Translations under genes and position numbers: made by a program
Shown here: positions 34,903-42,729 of the stretch, one piece after another
How the letters are laid out: every line of letters starts with the position of its first letter
Position numbering within the stretch: position 1 is the stretch's first letter
The notes under the pieces: model-generated
What the model saw: only the letters and a program-made list of their open reading frames with translations
Told to the model about the DNA's origin: nothing
Databases searched by the model: none
Source: an uncultured Brevibacillus sp.
GTDB taxonomy: Bacteria > Bacillota > Bacilli > Brevibacillales > Brevibacillaceae
Reading direction: 5' to 3'
DNA length: 64,000 nucleotides
Assembly (NCBI RefSeq): GCF_947502445.1
Contig: NZ_CANMZW010000003.1
Span: 1 to 64,000, forward strand

Positions 34903-35346
34903 ATGGAAAAGGGTAAATTGTATCTTATTGGCGGTATATATGGACTATGCTTGTCAGTAATTTTAAGTGTTGTTTCAAGTTTTGCAATAATTTTTGTGAT
35001 TGGAGGATGGGACCCCAATATACCTATCTGGTTTTTTCTCACTAGTTTTATCCCATTTATCATGATCTACAGCATTTTGGCTGTCAGAATTACAGCTTTA
35101 AACACAAAGAAGCGTTCGATTATGGCAGCTATCACTGCACTTTTGATACTTCTCTATTCAGGATCTATAGGTGCTTCATTAGTGGCATCTTATACATTTG
35201 GATATCAAAACGTTAATATTATGGGATACTTTCAATATGCACCAATCTATGCTTTCAGTTTACTTCCTGTTACTTGGCCTATAGCATACTTCTCGTTCAT
35301 AATATTGGAAAGTGTTGTGGAGTGGAAAACTCAGCAGAAAGTTTAG
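34903..35346 (+). CDS. Integral membrane protein, four spans
   Basis: I chose ATG 34903 (MEKGKLYLIGGIYGLCLSVI), 9 nt after AAGGGG. Spans at about 8-35, 42-62, 72-98 and 112-138. Unknown family. Followed by TATATTTTGATAAACAAC, another boundary-motif variant. Confidence 0.6.
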   Translation: MEKGKLYLIGGIYGLCLSVILSVVSSFAIIFVIGGWDPNIPIWFFLTSFIPFIMIYSILAVRITALNTKKRSIMAAITALLILLYSGSIGASLVASYTFGYQNVNIMGYFQYAPIYAFSLLPVTWPIAYFSFIILESVVEWKTQQKV

Positions 35347-35442
35347 GTCATATATTTTGATAAACAACACAAAAAAGAAGCTGAGGAATTTTATCTTTTT
35401 ACCTGAGCTTCTTATATTTTATATGAGGCCATTTTAGCAGCC

Positions 35443-35838
35443 TTAGTCGACTTTCTTCTTCAATTTTCTCTTTTCATTTATTAATCTAATTCGCTCCTCT
35501 TCTTTCTCTTGAGCAAACAAATAATACCTTCCTTGGCCTTGTTCAAACTTTTTTCTATTCACATCATAGTGTACATACTTCTCATAGTAAAACAGGATAC
35601 CTTTATCGCACATTTTATTTACTATCTTCTCAGATGTTGTATTTCCTCTACCAAGTAAAGTTCCCCAGTTTTTCTTATTCCTGAAAAATGGCTTTGCATA
35701 TTCCCTTTTCTCACACATCTTCGCATTATTATGTATTGCAATAAGCACATATAACTCATCTGCATCACTTGTTCTTTCTAGAATGAACTCTGGAATTGGC
35801 TGAAAACTCGTTCTAACATCTCCCTCAACATACTTCAC
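35443..35838 (-). CDS. Hypothetical protein of a two-gene unit (131 aa)
   Basis: ATG 35838 overlaps the stop of the previous gene (ATGA). The sequence has DADELYVLIAIHNNAKMCEK and NTTSEKIVNKMCDKGILFYY, reading like a winged-helix DNA-binding domain, and a Lys-rich end. May be a plasmid/phage replication or regulation protein; not certain. Confidence 0.5.
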   Translation of the reverse strand: MKYVEGDVRTSFQPIPEFILERTSDADELYVLIAIHNNAKMCEKREYAKPFFRNKKNWGTLLGRGNTTSEKIVNKMCDKGILFYYEKYVHYDVNRKKFEQGQGRYYLFAQEKEEERIRLINEKRKLKKKVD

Positions 35839-36170
35839 TTCTTCTGTCTCACAGCAATAGGTTCATTAGGTTCTTTTGGTTCATCGTAGTTAATCACATC
35901 TTTACTTCTTAAACTCTGCATAATTTCTCTGGCAACAGCAGCATTCTTCTTTTTCTCTTTGACATTTGTAAAAGGCAACAAATGTCCCATGAGGTTATAT
36001 GTCGTATTTGTTAGCCCACTAATTCTTGAAGCATTTTCTCTGATGATGATTAATGTATGTAATTCTTTAGGTGTTAACTGTTGAGGATCGAATTCAGTAA
36101 AGTATTTATTGTTTAGTAAAATGAACTTTGCATCATAGTAGTGTTCATTCCCTGTGTTGTACTCAGACAT
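35835..36170 (-). CDS. Hypothetical protein of a two-gene unit (111 aa)
   Basis: It starts MSEYNTGNEHYYDAKFILLN and contains LTPKELHTLIIIRENASRIS, also winged-helix-like. It is translationally coupled to the downstream gene. An AT-rich repeat tract lies directly upstream (36218-36266), recalling a replication or operator region. Confidence 0.5.
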   Translation of the reverse strand: MSEYNTGNEHYYDAKFILLNNKYFTEFDPQQLTPKELHTLIIIRENASRISGLTNTTYNLMGHLLPFTNVKEKKKNAAVAREIMQSLRSKDVINYDEPKEPNEPIAVRQKK

Positions 36171-36217
36171 TATTCACGACTTCTCAATTTTTCATAAGGC
36201 GCGTTTGCGCGACTAAA

Positions 36218-36266
36218 AAAATATGGTCATTAATTATTAGATTATTAATTTATATTAATTACTTAA
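36218..36266. repeat. AT-rich repeat tract upstream of two-gene unit
   Basis: TTAATTATTAGATTATTAAT and TTATATTAATTACTTAATTA repeat TTAATTA-like units four to five times over 49 bp. Confidence 0.5.
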
Positions 36267-36295
36267 TTATTATGTCGTCCAACTTTGAACCCCTT

Positions 36296-36528
36296 TCAGG
36301 TAGTGATTTTTAAAAAAGTGAACTGTCCATTTTTCGAACACGTTTTAACCTGAATTCTACCCTGCTTTGAAAATGGATTAGGGTTAACTGAAATGTCACT
36401 CGATGTGTTAATCTCCTTTTCGTTTCTTCTAACATTTATCTTATCTAATATTTTTGTTTTTAAAAAGAGGAGAAGCCAACAGTGGCTATTAAAGTGAATG
36501 CCACAAACGAAGTTATTGCTTTTTTCAT
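36296..36528 (-). pseudogene. Small secreted protein, frameshifted after signal peptide
   Basis: ATG 36528 follows TAGGAGGAAGTTAT, overlapping the upstream protease stop. MKKAITSFVAFTLIATVGFS is a complete signal peptide, then the frame ends at a T/A run (36455-36466). In the next frame the protein goes on (KINVRRNEKEINTSSDISVN, KTCSKNGQFTFLKITT). One base lost in the run explains the break. Confidence 0.6.
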
Positions 36529-36539
36529 ATAACTTCCTC

Positions 36540-37040
36540 CTAATATCTCCAAGTTAAATTTGTAAGATCGATGTCGTTCCATGTGGTTTGTGTTAAGTTA
36601 ATTATCTTTCCATTAGACATAACAGGTTCTGCCATAACAAAGGGTTCATAATTGTGCATCAATCCTACGGCATGTCCATGTTCATGTAGTGTCACGTGCT
36701 GCTTTGCAGTCTCATCAAGTTTGTATGTTTTCATAGCATCTATATTTAAATCAATTTAAACAACATCCCACTCATCATATAGCCCAACAGCTACTACTCT
36801 TCCATTCGGCTCCCATTGAAAAGGTCTTGCTATGCCAAAATACTGATCAGGGATGTCTAAAGAATAGACGCGAATATTAGCCAAATTTTGCTCTGATTTG
36901 GTAAACCCGATATTCGCATTTGGTACATTCCAGTCCAATTGATGCCTTGCATTTATTACTGCATTAGTCAATCCATCCTTAGACAATGAAGATCCGTCAT
37001 AAAATTTTAAGTTGGTAGTTATACACCTCACACAATTTTT
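36540..37040 (-). pseudogene. Matrixin-like zinc metalloprotease, nonsense-mutated
   Basis: One frame carries TTNLKFYDGSSLSKDGLTNA, VINARHQLDWNVPNANIGFT and GLYDEWDVV, then an in-frame TAA at 36756-36758. It continues with IDLNIDAMKTYKLDETAKQH and the zinc motif HEHGHAVGLMH. The signal peptide is also missing, with a stop upstream near 37050. Layout matches small secreted M10-type proteases. Cotranscribed with the secreted peptide after it. Confidence 0.75.
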
Positions 37041-37112
37041 TCTAAATTACTAAAAGAACGACTTTTTATTGCTAATAAATGACTAAAACTCTAAAATTAA
37101 TGCCTCAAGAGT

Positions 37113-37140
37113 AAAAGCCCCTCCGAAGAAGGGCTTTTGT
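37113..37140 (-). terminator. Terminator downstream of intact spoVK
   Basis: AAAAGCCC/GGGCTTTT stem, symmetrical, 145 nt after the spoVK stop. Confidence 0.6.
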
Positions 37141-37283
37141 TCGATATTTATTCGGTTCCAATAATTCCAACAAGCACCTCGCGATTTTACCGACCACAGA
37201 GGTGATCTGACGTGCAAATAAACTTCATAGAGCCTTCTACCTCTTAAGTATCACAATCTTCTTGTGAGTCCCTTCCAAACCCA

Positions 37284-38216
37284 CTACAGGGCAAAGTCCT
37301 CTCCCTTTAGCTGTATCAAATCTTCTTTTGATAATTCATTACTCCTCAATAAACGAACTGCTTGCACTCTAATTGCTTTTTCAATGCAATTTCTGATGTG
37401 TCTGGCATTGCTAAAATTCATTTGAAATGGATTACTTAAAATTGACATTAGGTTGCGCCTGATTTTATCAGAAGCATCAGCACTCAACTCGAAATCCTTT
37501 TTCTTAGTCATGATATGGGCAATCTCAAGAAGTTCATCCACGTTATAATCACAAAAATCAATGTGTATAGGAAAACGTGATGGAAGGCCGGGATTTAACT
37601 CCAAGAAGTTCTCCATTTCCTCGTTGTAACCTGCGATTATACATATAAAATCATTGTTTGCGTCCTCAAGGGATTTCGTGAGACAGTCGACAGCCTCCTT
37701 TCCGAAGTCTTTTTCCCCTCCGCGAGCAAGTGAGTATGCTTCATCTATGAATAAGATACCACCTAATGCTTTTTTAACCAGCTCACGTGTTTTTTGTGCA
37801 GTGTGCCCAATAAACTCCCCAACTAAATCTGCTCGTTCAACTTCAATTAGATGTCCCTTTGTCAATATCCCCATTTCACGAAAGATCTTCCCAAATAATC
37901 GTGCTACAGTAGTCTTTCCTGTGCCCGGATTCCCTTTAAAAACCATATGGAACACTTGTTTTTCAAGTTGTAGACCATGCTTTTCTCGTTCTTTGTTGAT
38001 TTGATACAGAGCATATATTTCGTAGATTGTTTTCTTTGCTTCTGTTAAACCGACTAATCCTTCGAGTTCATTAAAGAGTGTCGATAGTTCCGAGTGAACA
38101 ATTGATTTAATGCTTGCAGCCAAAGGCTCATTCATTCTCTTGGGTGGCTCTCGCTTAAAAACAACTTGAATTCGGTTAGGATAATTCGCTGAAGTGCTCT
38201 CCATTGGTTGCTTCAT
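37284..38216 (-). CDS. spoVK: Stage V sporulation protein K (AAA+ ATPase), intact copy
   Basis: I chose ATG 38216 (MKQPMESTSANYPNRIQVVF), since the remnant copy starts MKQ too. The 310-aa AAA+ ATPase of the CbbX/SpoVK type has Walker A GNPGTGKTT, Walker B GGILFIDEAY, sensor motif FICIIAGYN and arginine-finger region LPSRFPIHIDF. In Bacillus SpoVK acts in spore maturation. It lies inside the accessory DNA that splits the other spoVK, in the opposite orientation, and is clearly diverged from it, so it is a separate copy rather than the missing middle. Confidence 0.93.
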   Translation of the reverse strand: MKQPMESTSANYPNRIQVVFKREPPKRMNEPLAASIKSIVHSELSTLFNELEGLVGLTEAKKTIYEIYALYQINKEREKHGLQLEKQVFHMVFKGNPGTGKTTVARLFGKIFREMGILTKGHLIEVERADLVGEFIGHTAQKTRELVKKALGGILFIDEAYSLARGGEKDFGKEAVDCLTKSLEDANNDFICIIAGYNEEMENFLELNPGLPSRFPIHIDFCDYNVDELLEIAHIMTKKKDFELSADASDKIRRNLMSILSNPFQMNFSNARHIRNCIEKAIRVQAVRLLRSNELSKEDLIQLKGEDFAL

Positions 38217-38271
38217 CAAATCATCACCCATTTCTCACTCTGGAATGAGTGTAAATTTCTACACCCTAAGT

Positions 38272-38690
38272 TTACTTTTCGTTTTTGGGTGTTATTATTC
38301 CATAATGATTTCGTTTAATTGGCTCAAGACCATTCTCTTTAAAAATACGCCTCACATACTGCGGAGTATGCCCAAGTTTTTTGTACAGATTTTTTTATGG
38401 TTACTCCTTTGTTGAAATGAAGATCATACAAAATGGGAAAGTCTCTGTCCCTTCTCAATTTTTAAATTTCGTCTTTTGAGAATATCCTTATGTTGTGCTG
38501 ATTAAATAAATCTCTGATAATCCACCAATCGATTCCAGTTGCTTTCCCCATTTCAACAAAAGACATAAACTTGTTTTGGTACATGTCCAACAATTCTTCA
38601 AGACGTTCTTCATGTTGCTTTGACTTACGTTCAAAGTCCTCTCCACCCCACTGTGACTCAGGGAGCATAGATTCATGATTAACATAAAAA
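38272..38690 (-). pseudogene. DNA-binding (helix-turn-helix repeat) protein, broken
   Basis: The frame reads HESMLPESQWGGEDFERKSK, FVEMGKATGIDWWIIRDLFN, then an in-frame TAA at 38462. It goes on RDRDFPILYDLHFNKGVTIK and, after a shift in an A-run near 38370, LGHTPQYVRRIFKENGLEPI. Two helix-turn-helix units of similar design suggest a phage regulator or the DNA-binding tail of a homing endonuclease. It directly abuts the spoVK C-terminal remnant. Confidence 0.5.
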
Positions 38691-38696
38691 GCTATG

Positions 38697-39098
38697 CCTT
38701 CGCCAAATCCCTTGAAGATTTAGGCAACGAATTCGTTTGCATTATTGCAGGGTACAATGATGAAATGGATTCCTTTCTCGAGCGGAAATCCCGGGATGCC
38801 GTCCCGCTTCCCCGTACACATCACATTTACCGATTACGACGTTGACGAGCTGCTGGAAATCGCAAACATCATGGCCAAAAACAAGGAATACGAACTCTCA
38901 AAAGAAGCCATCGAAAAATTACGAAGAAGACTTGTCGCTACCCTGCATGATCCTTTTCGTGAAAATTTCAGTAATGCCAGGTTTGTGAGGAACAACATTG
39001 AGAAAGCGATCCGTGTACAGGCGGTAAGAATGCTCAGAATCACGGAGCCGACCCGGGAGGATCTCGTAACGTTAAAATACGAGGACTTCGCTCTTTAA
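38697..39098 (+). pseudogene. spoVK: spoVK C-terminal remnant
   Basis: The frame begins AKSLEDLGNEFVCIIAGYND and EMDSFLER, shifts by one base in CGGAAATCCC (38782), and goes on GMPSRFPVHITFTDYDVDEL to the natural end LKYEDFAL. It is the partner of the 23.3 kb N-terminal piece: same strand and similar divergence from the intact copy. About 100 central residues with both Walker motifs are absent from both pieces. Confidence 0.85.
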
Positions 39099-39130
39099 TA
39101 AGAAAACTGATCCACACACGATAAAATCCC

Positions 39131-39892
39131 TCACTTTGGAGGGATTTTTGTTGTATAGAACCACCAGCTCATGATGACGAGTCCAGCCAAGCTTCCTGAT
39201 AAAAAGGGGACGACGTGTACGAGAGGCTGTGTAAGTAATAACGTGCCTTTGGCAATTACAGAGTATAGCGCCGCTCCAAGCATACCGATGAGAGCTACCC
39301 CTATCCAAAATAGCCATTTCGTCCTTGTATTCACTAGTGGCTTCTGGGCGGATACCGGTAAAGCTCGTCCTTCTTTCCACAATACATACCCAATCGCCAA
39401 AAACCCAAGACTTGTGCTCCCGTGCTGTAACAGCTTAAACACAGGGATTATCACCCCGCCCAGCGTAATGGGCAGCTGTAAAAACCAAATTCTTTCAACA
39501 AAGTAAGCTCCCTCATGCGTGAAAGCATCCCAGAGAACGTGGCTGAAGCTCCCGATAAGCCCAGAGTATCCATAAACGAAAATAGATCTCCACGTCCGCC
39601 AGTTCCAATCTGTCGTAAATGTTGCGGACAATCCCCTGCCGATCCAAGTGGGCAAGCAAGCAATCAACGGTCTTTTCACGATCCCATGATAGAGCAGAGC
39701 TAGCAGCAAAACGAGCGGCACATCAAACCAAAGCAGTCCCCACATGGTGTGGCTATACGCGCTATAGGGCTGCATACGGAAAAAGTACTCAAAATCAGGA
39801 GCCATGCTGCCAAAGACGAGTGCCGTAAAAGAGAACCACTTATTCCTTCGCAAAGGAAGTACAATGGCAGGATGGGCAAATGTAAACGGCAT
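39131..39892 (-). CDS. DUF4184 family membrane protein
   Basis: The 253-aa protein starts MPFTFAHPAIVLPLRRNKWF, then GSMAPDFEYF and SHTMWGLLWFDVPLVLLLAL. The H, D and SH residues resemble metal-dependent hydrolases of the YdjM/DUF4184 group. About six membrane spans. Activity unknown. It converges on the spoVK remnant. Confidence 0.85.
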   Translation of the reverse strand: MPFTFAHPAIVLPLRRNKWFSFTALVFGSMAPDFEYFFRMQPYSAYSHTMWGLLWFDVPLVLLLALLYHGIVKRPLIACLPTWIGRGLSATFTTDWNWRTWRSIFVYGYSGLIGSFSHVLWDAFTHEGAYFVERIWFLQLPITLGGVIIPVFKLLQHGSTSLGFLAIGYVLWKEGRALPVSAQKPLVNTRTKWLFWIGVALIGMLGAALYSVIAKGTLLLTQPLVHVVPFLSGSLAGLVIMSWWFYTTKIPPK

Positions 39893-39937
39893 GAATTCAC
39901 TCTCTTTTCTCCGGTCGACTTACCATCGGTGGCTCGT

Positions 39938-40426
39938 CTAGATCGGCAGTAGTACAGCCATGACCTGCTTGCCACTTACCTGGATACCCTTATCCTGTTT
40001 TGAGCAATGGGCCAAATCCCGTACTAGCAGTTCGACCAGTGCCTTCGCTTCCTTGCTTTCCTTTTTATCCAATCGAATGATTAAATGAACACAATCTCTT
40101 GAGGAAAGTATACGCTCCGCTTGTCGTTTTTTGGTATCATAATCATGATCCTCGATGAACGCACTTAGGCGGATCTCTTTTACCTTTGCACCCTTTTCCC
40201 CTTTTCTATTTTTCGAGCTCTCTTTTTCAACTTGTTGCTTATAATCGGAGCGACCGACTAATTGGCACAAAGGAGGACTGCTAAGAAGCGAGGTACATAC
40301 CAGATCCACTCGGAGCTCCTTTGCCATCTGCAATGCTTTTTTTGTTGCAACAATGCCTAGGGCCTCTCCATCTATCCCTGTAAGCTGAACCTCTTCAGCC
40401 TTTATTTTCTCATTCATGATCATCAT
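39938..40426 (-). CDS. Translation initiation factor IF-3-like paralogue
   Basis: The product begins with the IF-3 N-terminal signature (MNEKIKAEEVQLTGIDGEAL, IVATKKALQMAKELRVDLV) and has PPLCQLVGRSDYK where IF-3 has PPVCRIMDYGKFK. A Lys-rich linker (ESSKNRKGEKGAKVKEIRLS) leads to a divergent C-terminal domain (HDYDTKKRQAERILSSRDCV). True infC normally lies with rpmI-rplT, so this is an extra, diverged copy. The start among the ATG run at 40417-40432 is uncertain. Confidence 0.8.
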   Translation of the reverse strand: MMIMNEKIKAEEVQLTGIDGEALGIVATKKALQMAKELRVDLVCTSLLSSPPLCQLVGRSDYKQQVEKESSKNRKGEKGAKVKEIRLSAFIEDHDYDTKKRQAERILSSRDCVHLIIRLDKKESKEAKALVELLVRDLAHCSKQDKGIQVSGKQVMAVLLPI

Positions 40427-40530
40427 TATCACCTAAAGCCTTTCACCAGTATTGTCTGGGAGCTCAGAAGTTCTTCTACATAATGCTGCGAATCTCCTCC
40501 CTTTTTACGCAATGGAGTATAATCCGAGTA

Positions 40531-40559
40531 TTGACACTCGAATGAGAATCATTTACATT
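40531..40559 (+). promoter_or_regulatory. Promoter of marR-MFS operon
   Basis: TTGACA (40531-40536), 17-bp spacer, TACATT (40554-40559). Confidence 0.75.
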
Positions 40560-40565
40560 AACGCT

Positions 40566-40583
40566 TAGTTAGCCAGCTAACAA
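40566..40583. promoter_or_regulatory. Probable MarR operator
   Basis: Inverted repeat GTTAGC-CA-GCTAAC just after the -10 box, well placed for autorepression by the regulator encoded next. Confidence 0.6.
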
Positions 40584-40598
40584 ACCGGAGGTACAACT

Positions 40599-41069
40599 GT
40601 GGAATTTGATTACTCTCAAGCTTTGACTCATACGATGGGTCACGTCATGAAGCTTCATCGCGCAAATGTTGAATTTCTGATTCAAGAATACGACGTCTAT
40701 CCGGGTCAGCCTATCCTGCTTATGCGTTTGGCAAAAACAGATGGGTTAATTCAAAAAGAGCTTGCCCGGCGCATCTCGGTAAAGCCTGCAACTTTGACCG
40801 TGATGATTAATCGCATGGAAAAGTCTGGTCTTGTCGTTCGCAAGCCTGATGAGCGAGATCAACGAATTTCCCGTGTGTTTTTGACAGATAAGGGGCGTAT
40901 TGCCAGTCAAGCAGTAAAGGAGGCCCTGCGCGTATTGGAAATTCAATGTTACGAAGGTTTCACCTCCGAGGAAAAGCAAGTACTTGCCGGGATGCTTGAT
41001 CGGATGCATACGAATATGCAGACGTTTTATTTGGAAAACAACCCGCAACCACCCGAACCAATGAAATAG
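40599..41069 (+). CDS. MarR-family transcriptional regulator
   Basis: GTG 40599 lies behind CCGGAGGTACAACT. The 156-aa winged-helix protein has GLIQKELARRISVKPATLTV (recognition helix), RMEKSGLVVRKPDERDQRIS (wing) and a C-terminal dimer helix. It shares a transcript with the MFS pump 40 nt downstream and probably represses both, relieved by a small-molecule ligand. Confidence 0.92.
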   Translation: MEFDYSQALTHTMGHVMKLHRANVEFLIQEYDVYPGQPILLMRLAKTDGLIQKELARRISVKPATLTVMINRMEKSGLVVRKPDERDQRISRVFLTDKGRIASQAVKEALRVLEIQCYEGFTSEEKQVLAGMLDRMHTNMQTFYLENNPQPPEPMK

Positions 41070-41109
41070 TCGATTCTTTGGTTCTTGAAAGAAAGGATGG
41101 AAGAACCAT

Positions 41110-42342
41110 TTGAGTAATCTTGCCAGAAAATTAGATTCAACGTCACTTGCGGGGAACAAAACGCGCAGGCTCTGGATGGCCGTTATCTTGGGCTCACTTT
41201 CGGCATTTGGACCACTCTCTCTCGATATGTACCTGCCCGCCCTGCCGATGCTGGAAGGTGATTTGCAAACGACGACCTCCATGGCCCAGCTGAGTCTTAC
41301 CGCCTGTCTGATCGGCCTGTCAGTCGGACAATTGTTCGCTGGACCACTAAGCGATGTTCGGGGAAGGCGCATGCCTTTGCTCATCGGGCTCATTTTGTAC
41401 GCCATATCATCCTTTTTATGCGCGGTCGCCCCTTCCATTTGGACCTTCGTACTCCTACGGTTTGTTCAAGGGATGGCAGGATCAGCAGGAATCGTAATTG
41501 CCCGCGCTACTGTCAGGGACTTGTATTCAGGAACGGAGTTAACCAAGTTCTTTGCTCTATTGATGTTGATTAACGGAATTGCCCCGATTGCAGCACCGAT
41601 CGCAGGTGGACAGCTGTTGCAGATTACGACTTGGCACGGTGTCTTTGTTGTTCTCGGATTAATTGGAGTCATTATGTTTTTTACTGTTTTACTGGGATTA
41701 CCCGAAACACTTCCATCGGACAGACGCTCAAAGGCAGGACTCGGCAATACGCTCGCTACCTTTTCCAATCTGTTCAAGGACCGTGTATTTATGGGCTACG
41801 CCCTCTCTCAAGGTCTAGTAACAGCCGCTATGTTCGCCTATATTTCCGGTTCTCCCTTTGTTTTTCAGCAAATTTTTGGCGTATCGCCACAGGGCTTTAG
41901 TTTGATATTTGCTACAAATGGGGTTGGTATTATTCTTGCCAGTCAAATAACAGGCAAGCTCGCTGGAAAAGTAAAGGAAACGACTCTGTTTGTGTTCGGG
42001 ATATCCATGGCCGTAATCGGAGGCATCGCACTTCTTTCTATGATTCTTCTGGACGCTGGACTCGTCGCAGTCCTGATTCCACTCTTTTTTGTTGTATCAA
42101 GTGTCGGGATCGTCGGGGCAACTGGCTTCTCATTGGCCATGCAAAATCAAAGCAAAGCAGCAGGAAGTGCCTCCGCTCTTCAAGGCTTGCTCTCCTTCAT
42201 TAGTGGAGGTATTGTGGCACCGCTCGTCGGGATTGCTGGAAACCAGACTGCAGTTCCCATGGGCATTGTTATTACTGTTGCTACCATCGGTTCCATACTC
42301 TGCTATACGTTCATGATCCGTGCGAAAAAACCTGTAGCGTAA
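41110..42342 (+). CDS. Bcr/CflA-type multidrug MFS exporter
   Basis: TTG 41110 follows GGATGGAAGAACCA. The 410-aa, 12-span antiporter has LSAFGPLSLDMYLPALPMLE at the N-terminus and the loop motif GPLSDVRGRRMPLL (motif A), followed by RFVQGMAGSAGIVIARATVR. These are hallmarks of the Bcr/CflA drug resistance family. Substrate is unknown. A terminator follows. Confidence 0.95.
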   Translation: MSNLARKLDSTSLAGNKTRRLWMAVILGSLSAFGPLSLDMYLPALPMLEGDLQTTTSMAQLSLTACLIGLSVGQLFAGPLSDVRGRRMPLLIGLILYAISSFLCAVAPSIWTFVLLRFVQGMAGSAGIVIARATVRDLYSGTELTKFFALLMLINGIAPIAAPIAGGQLLQITTWHGVFVVLGLIGVIMFFTVLLGLPETLPSDRRSKAGLGNTLATFSNLFKDRVFMGYALSQGLVTAAMFAYISGSPFVFQQIFGVSPQGFSLIFATNGVGIILASQITGKLAGKVKETTLFVFGISMAVIGGIALLSMILLDAGLVAVLIPLFFVVSSVGIVGATGFSLAMQNQSKAAGSASALQGLLSFISGGIVAPLVGIAGNQTAVPMGIVITVATIGSILCYTFMIRAKKPVA

Positions 42343-42369
42343 ACAGGCCTCATCATAGCACAATAACTG

Positions 42370-42397
42370 GGATAAGGAACTGCTCCTTATCCTTTTT
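42370..42397 (+). terminator. Terminator of marR-MFS operon
   Basis: GGATAAGGA/TCCTTATCC stem followed by TTTTT. Confidence 0.9.
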
Positions 42398-42412
42398 GGC
42401 ATTTGCCCAAAT

Positions 42413-42444
42413 AGAAAAGAGCCAGGATCACGAGTATCCTGGCT
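42413..42444 (-). terminator. Terminator of hfq
   Basis: AGCCAGGAT/ATCCTGGCT stem followed on the minus strand by CTTTTC. Confidence 0.85.
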
Positions 42445-42460
42445 GGGTGCAGTGCACGTA

Positions 42461-42700
42461 CTACTGTTGGTTGTTTTCCTGTGACATCAAAGACACGGGA
42501 CGTTGCGGAGTGAAAGTGGAGATCGCGTGCTTGTATACCAACTGTTGCTTACCTTCGCTATCAATCACGATAGTGAAATTATCGAACGCTTTAATATACC
42601 CGCGCAATTGAAAACCGTTCACCAGGTAAATGGTGACCGCGATATTTTCTTTCCGCAAATGGTTCAAGAACGTATCTTGAATGTTGATCGTCTGTTTCAT
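42461..42700 (-). CDS. hfq: RNA chaperone Hfq
   Basis: ATG 42700 ([20 protein letters not shown]) follows AGGGGGTAGTGTAC. Sm1 reads [20 protein letters not shown], Sm2 [13 protein letters not shown]. The 79-aa hexameric RNA-binding protein follows miaA by 29 nt, the conserved arrangement. Confidence 0.97.
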   Translation of the reverse strand: MKQTINIQDTFLNHLRKENIAVTIYLVNGFQLRGYIKAFDNFTIVIDSEGKQQLVYKHAISTFTPQRPVSLMSQENNQQ

Positions 42701-42729
42701 GTACACTACCCCCTAAAAGGACTTGTATG

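Noticed and set aside
23555..38697. Skin-like excisable element in spoVK
   Set aside because: No site-specific recombinase is encoded, the two gene pieces do not abut, and the catalytic middle is missing from both, so excision would not rebuild the gene.
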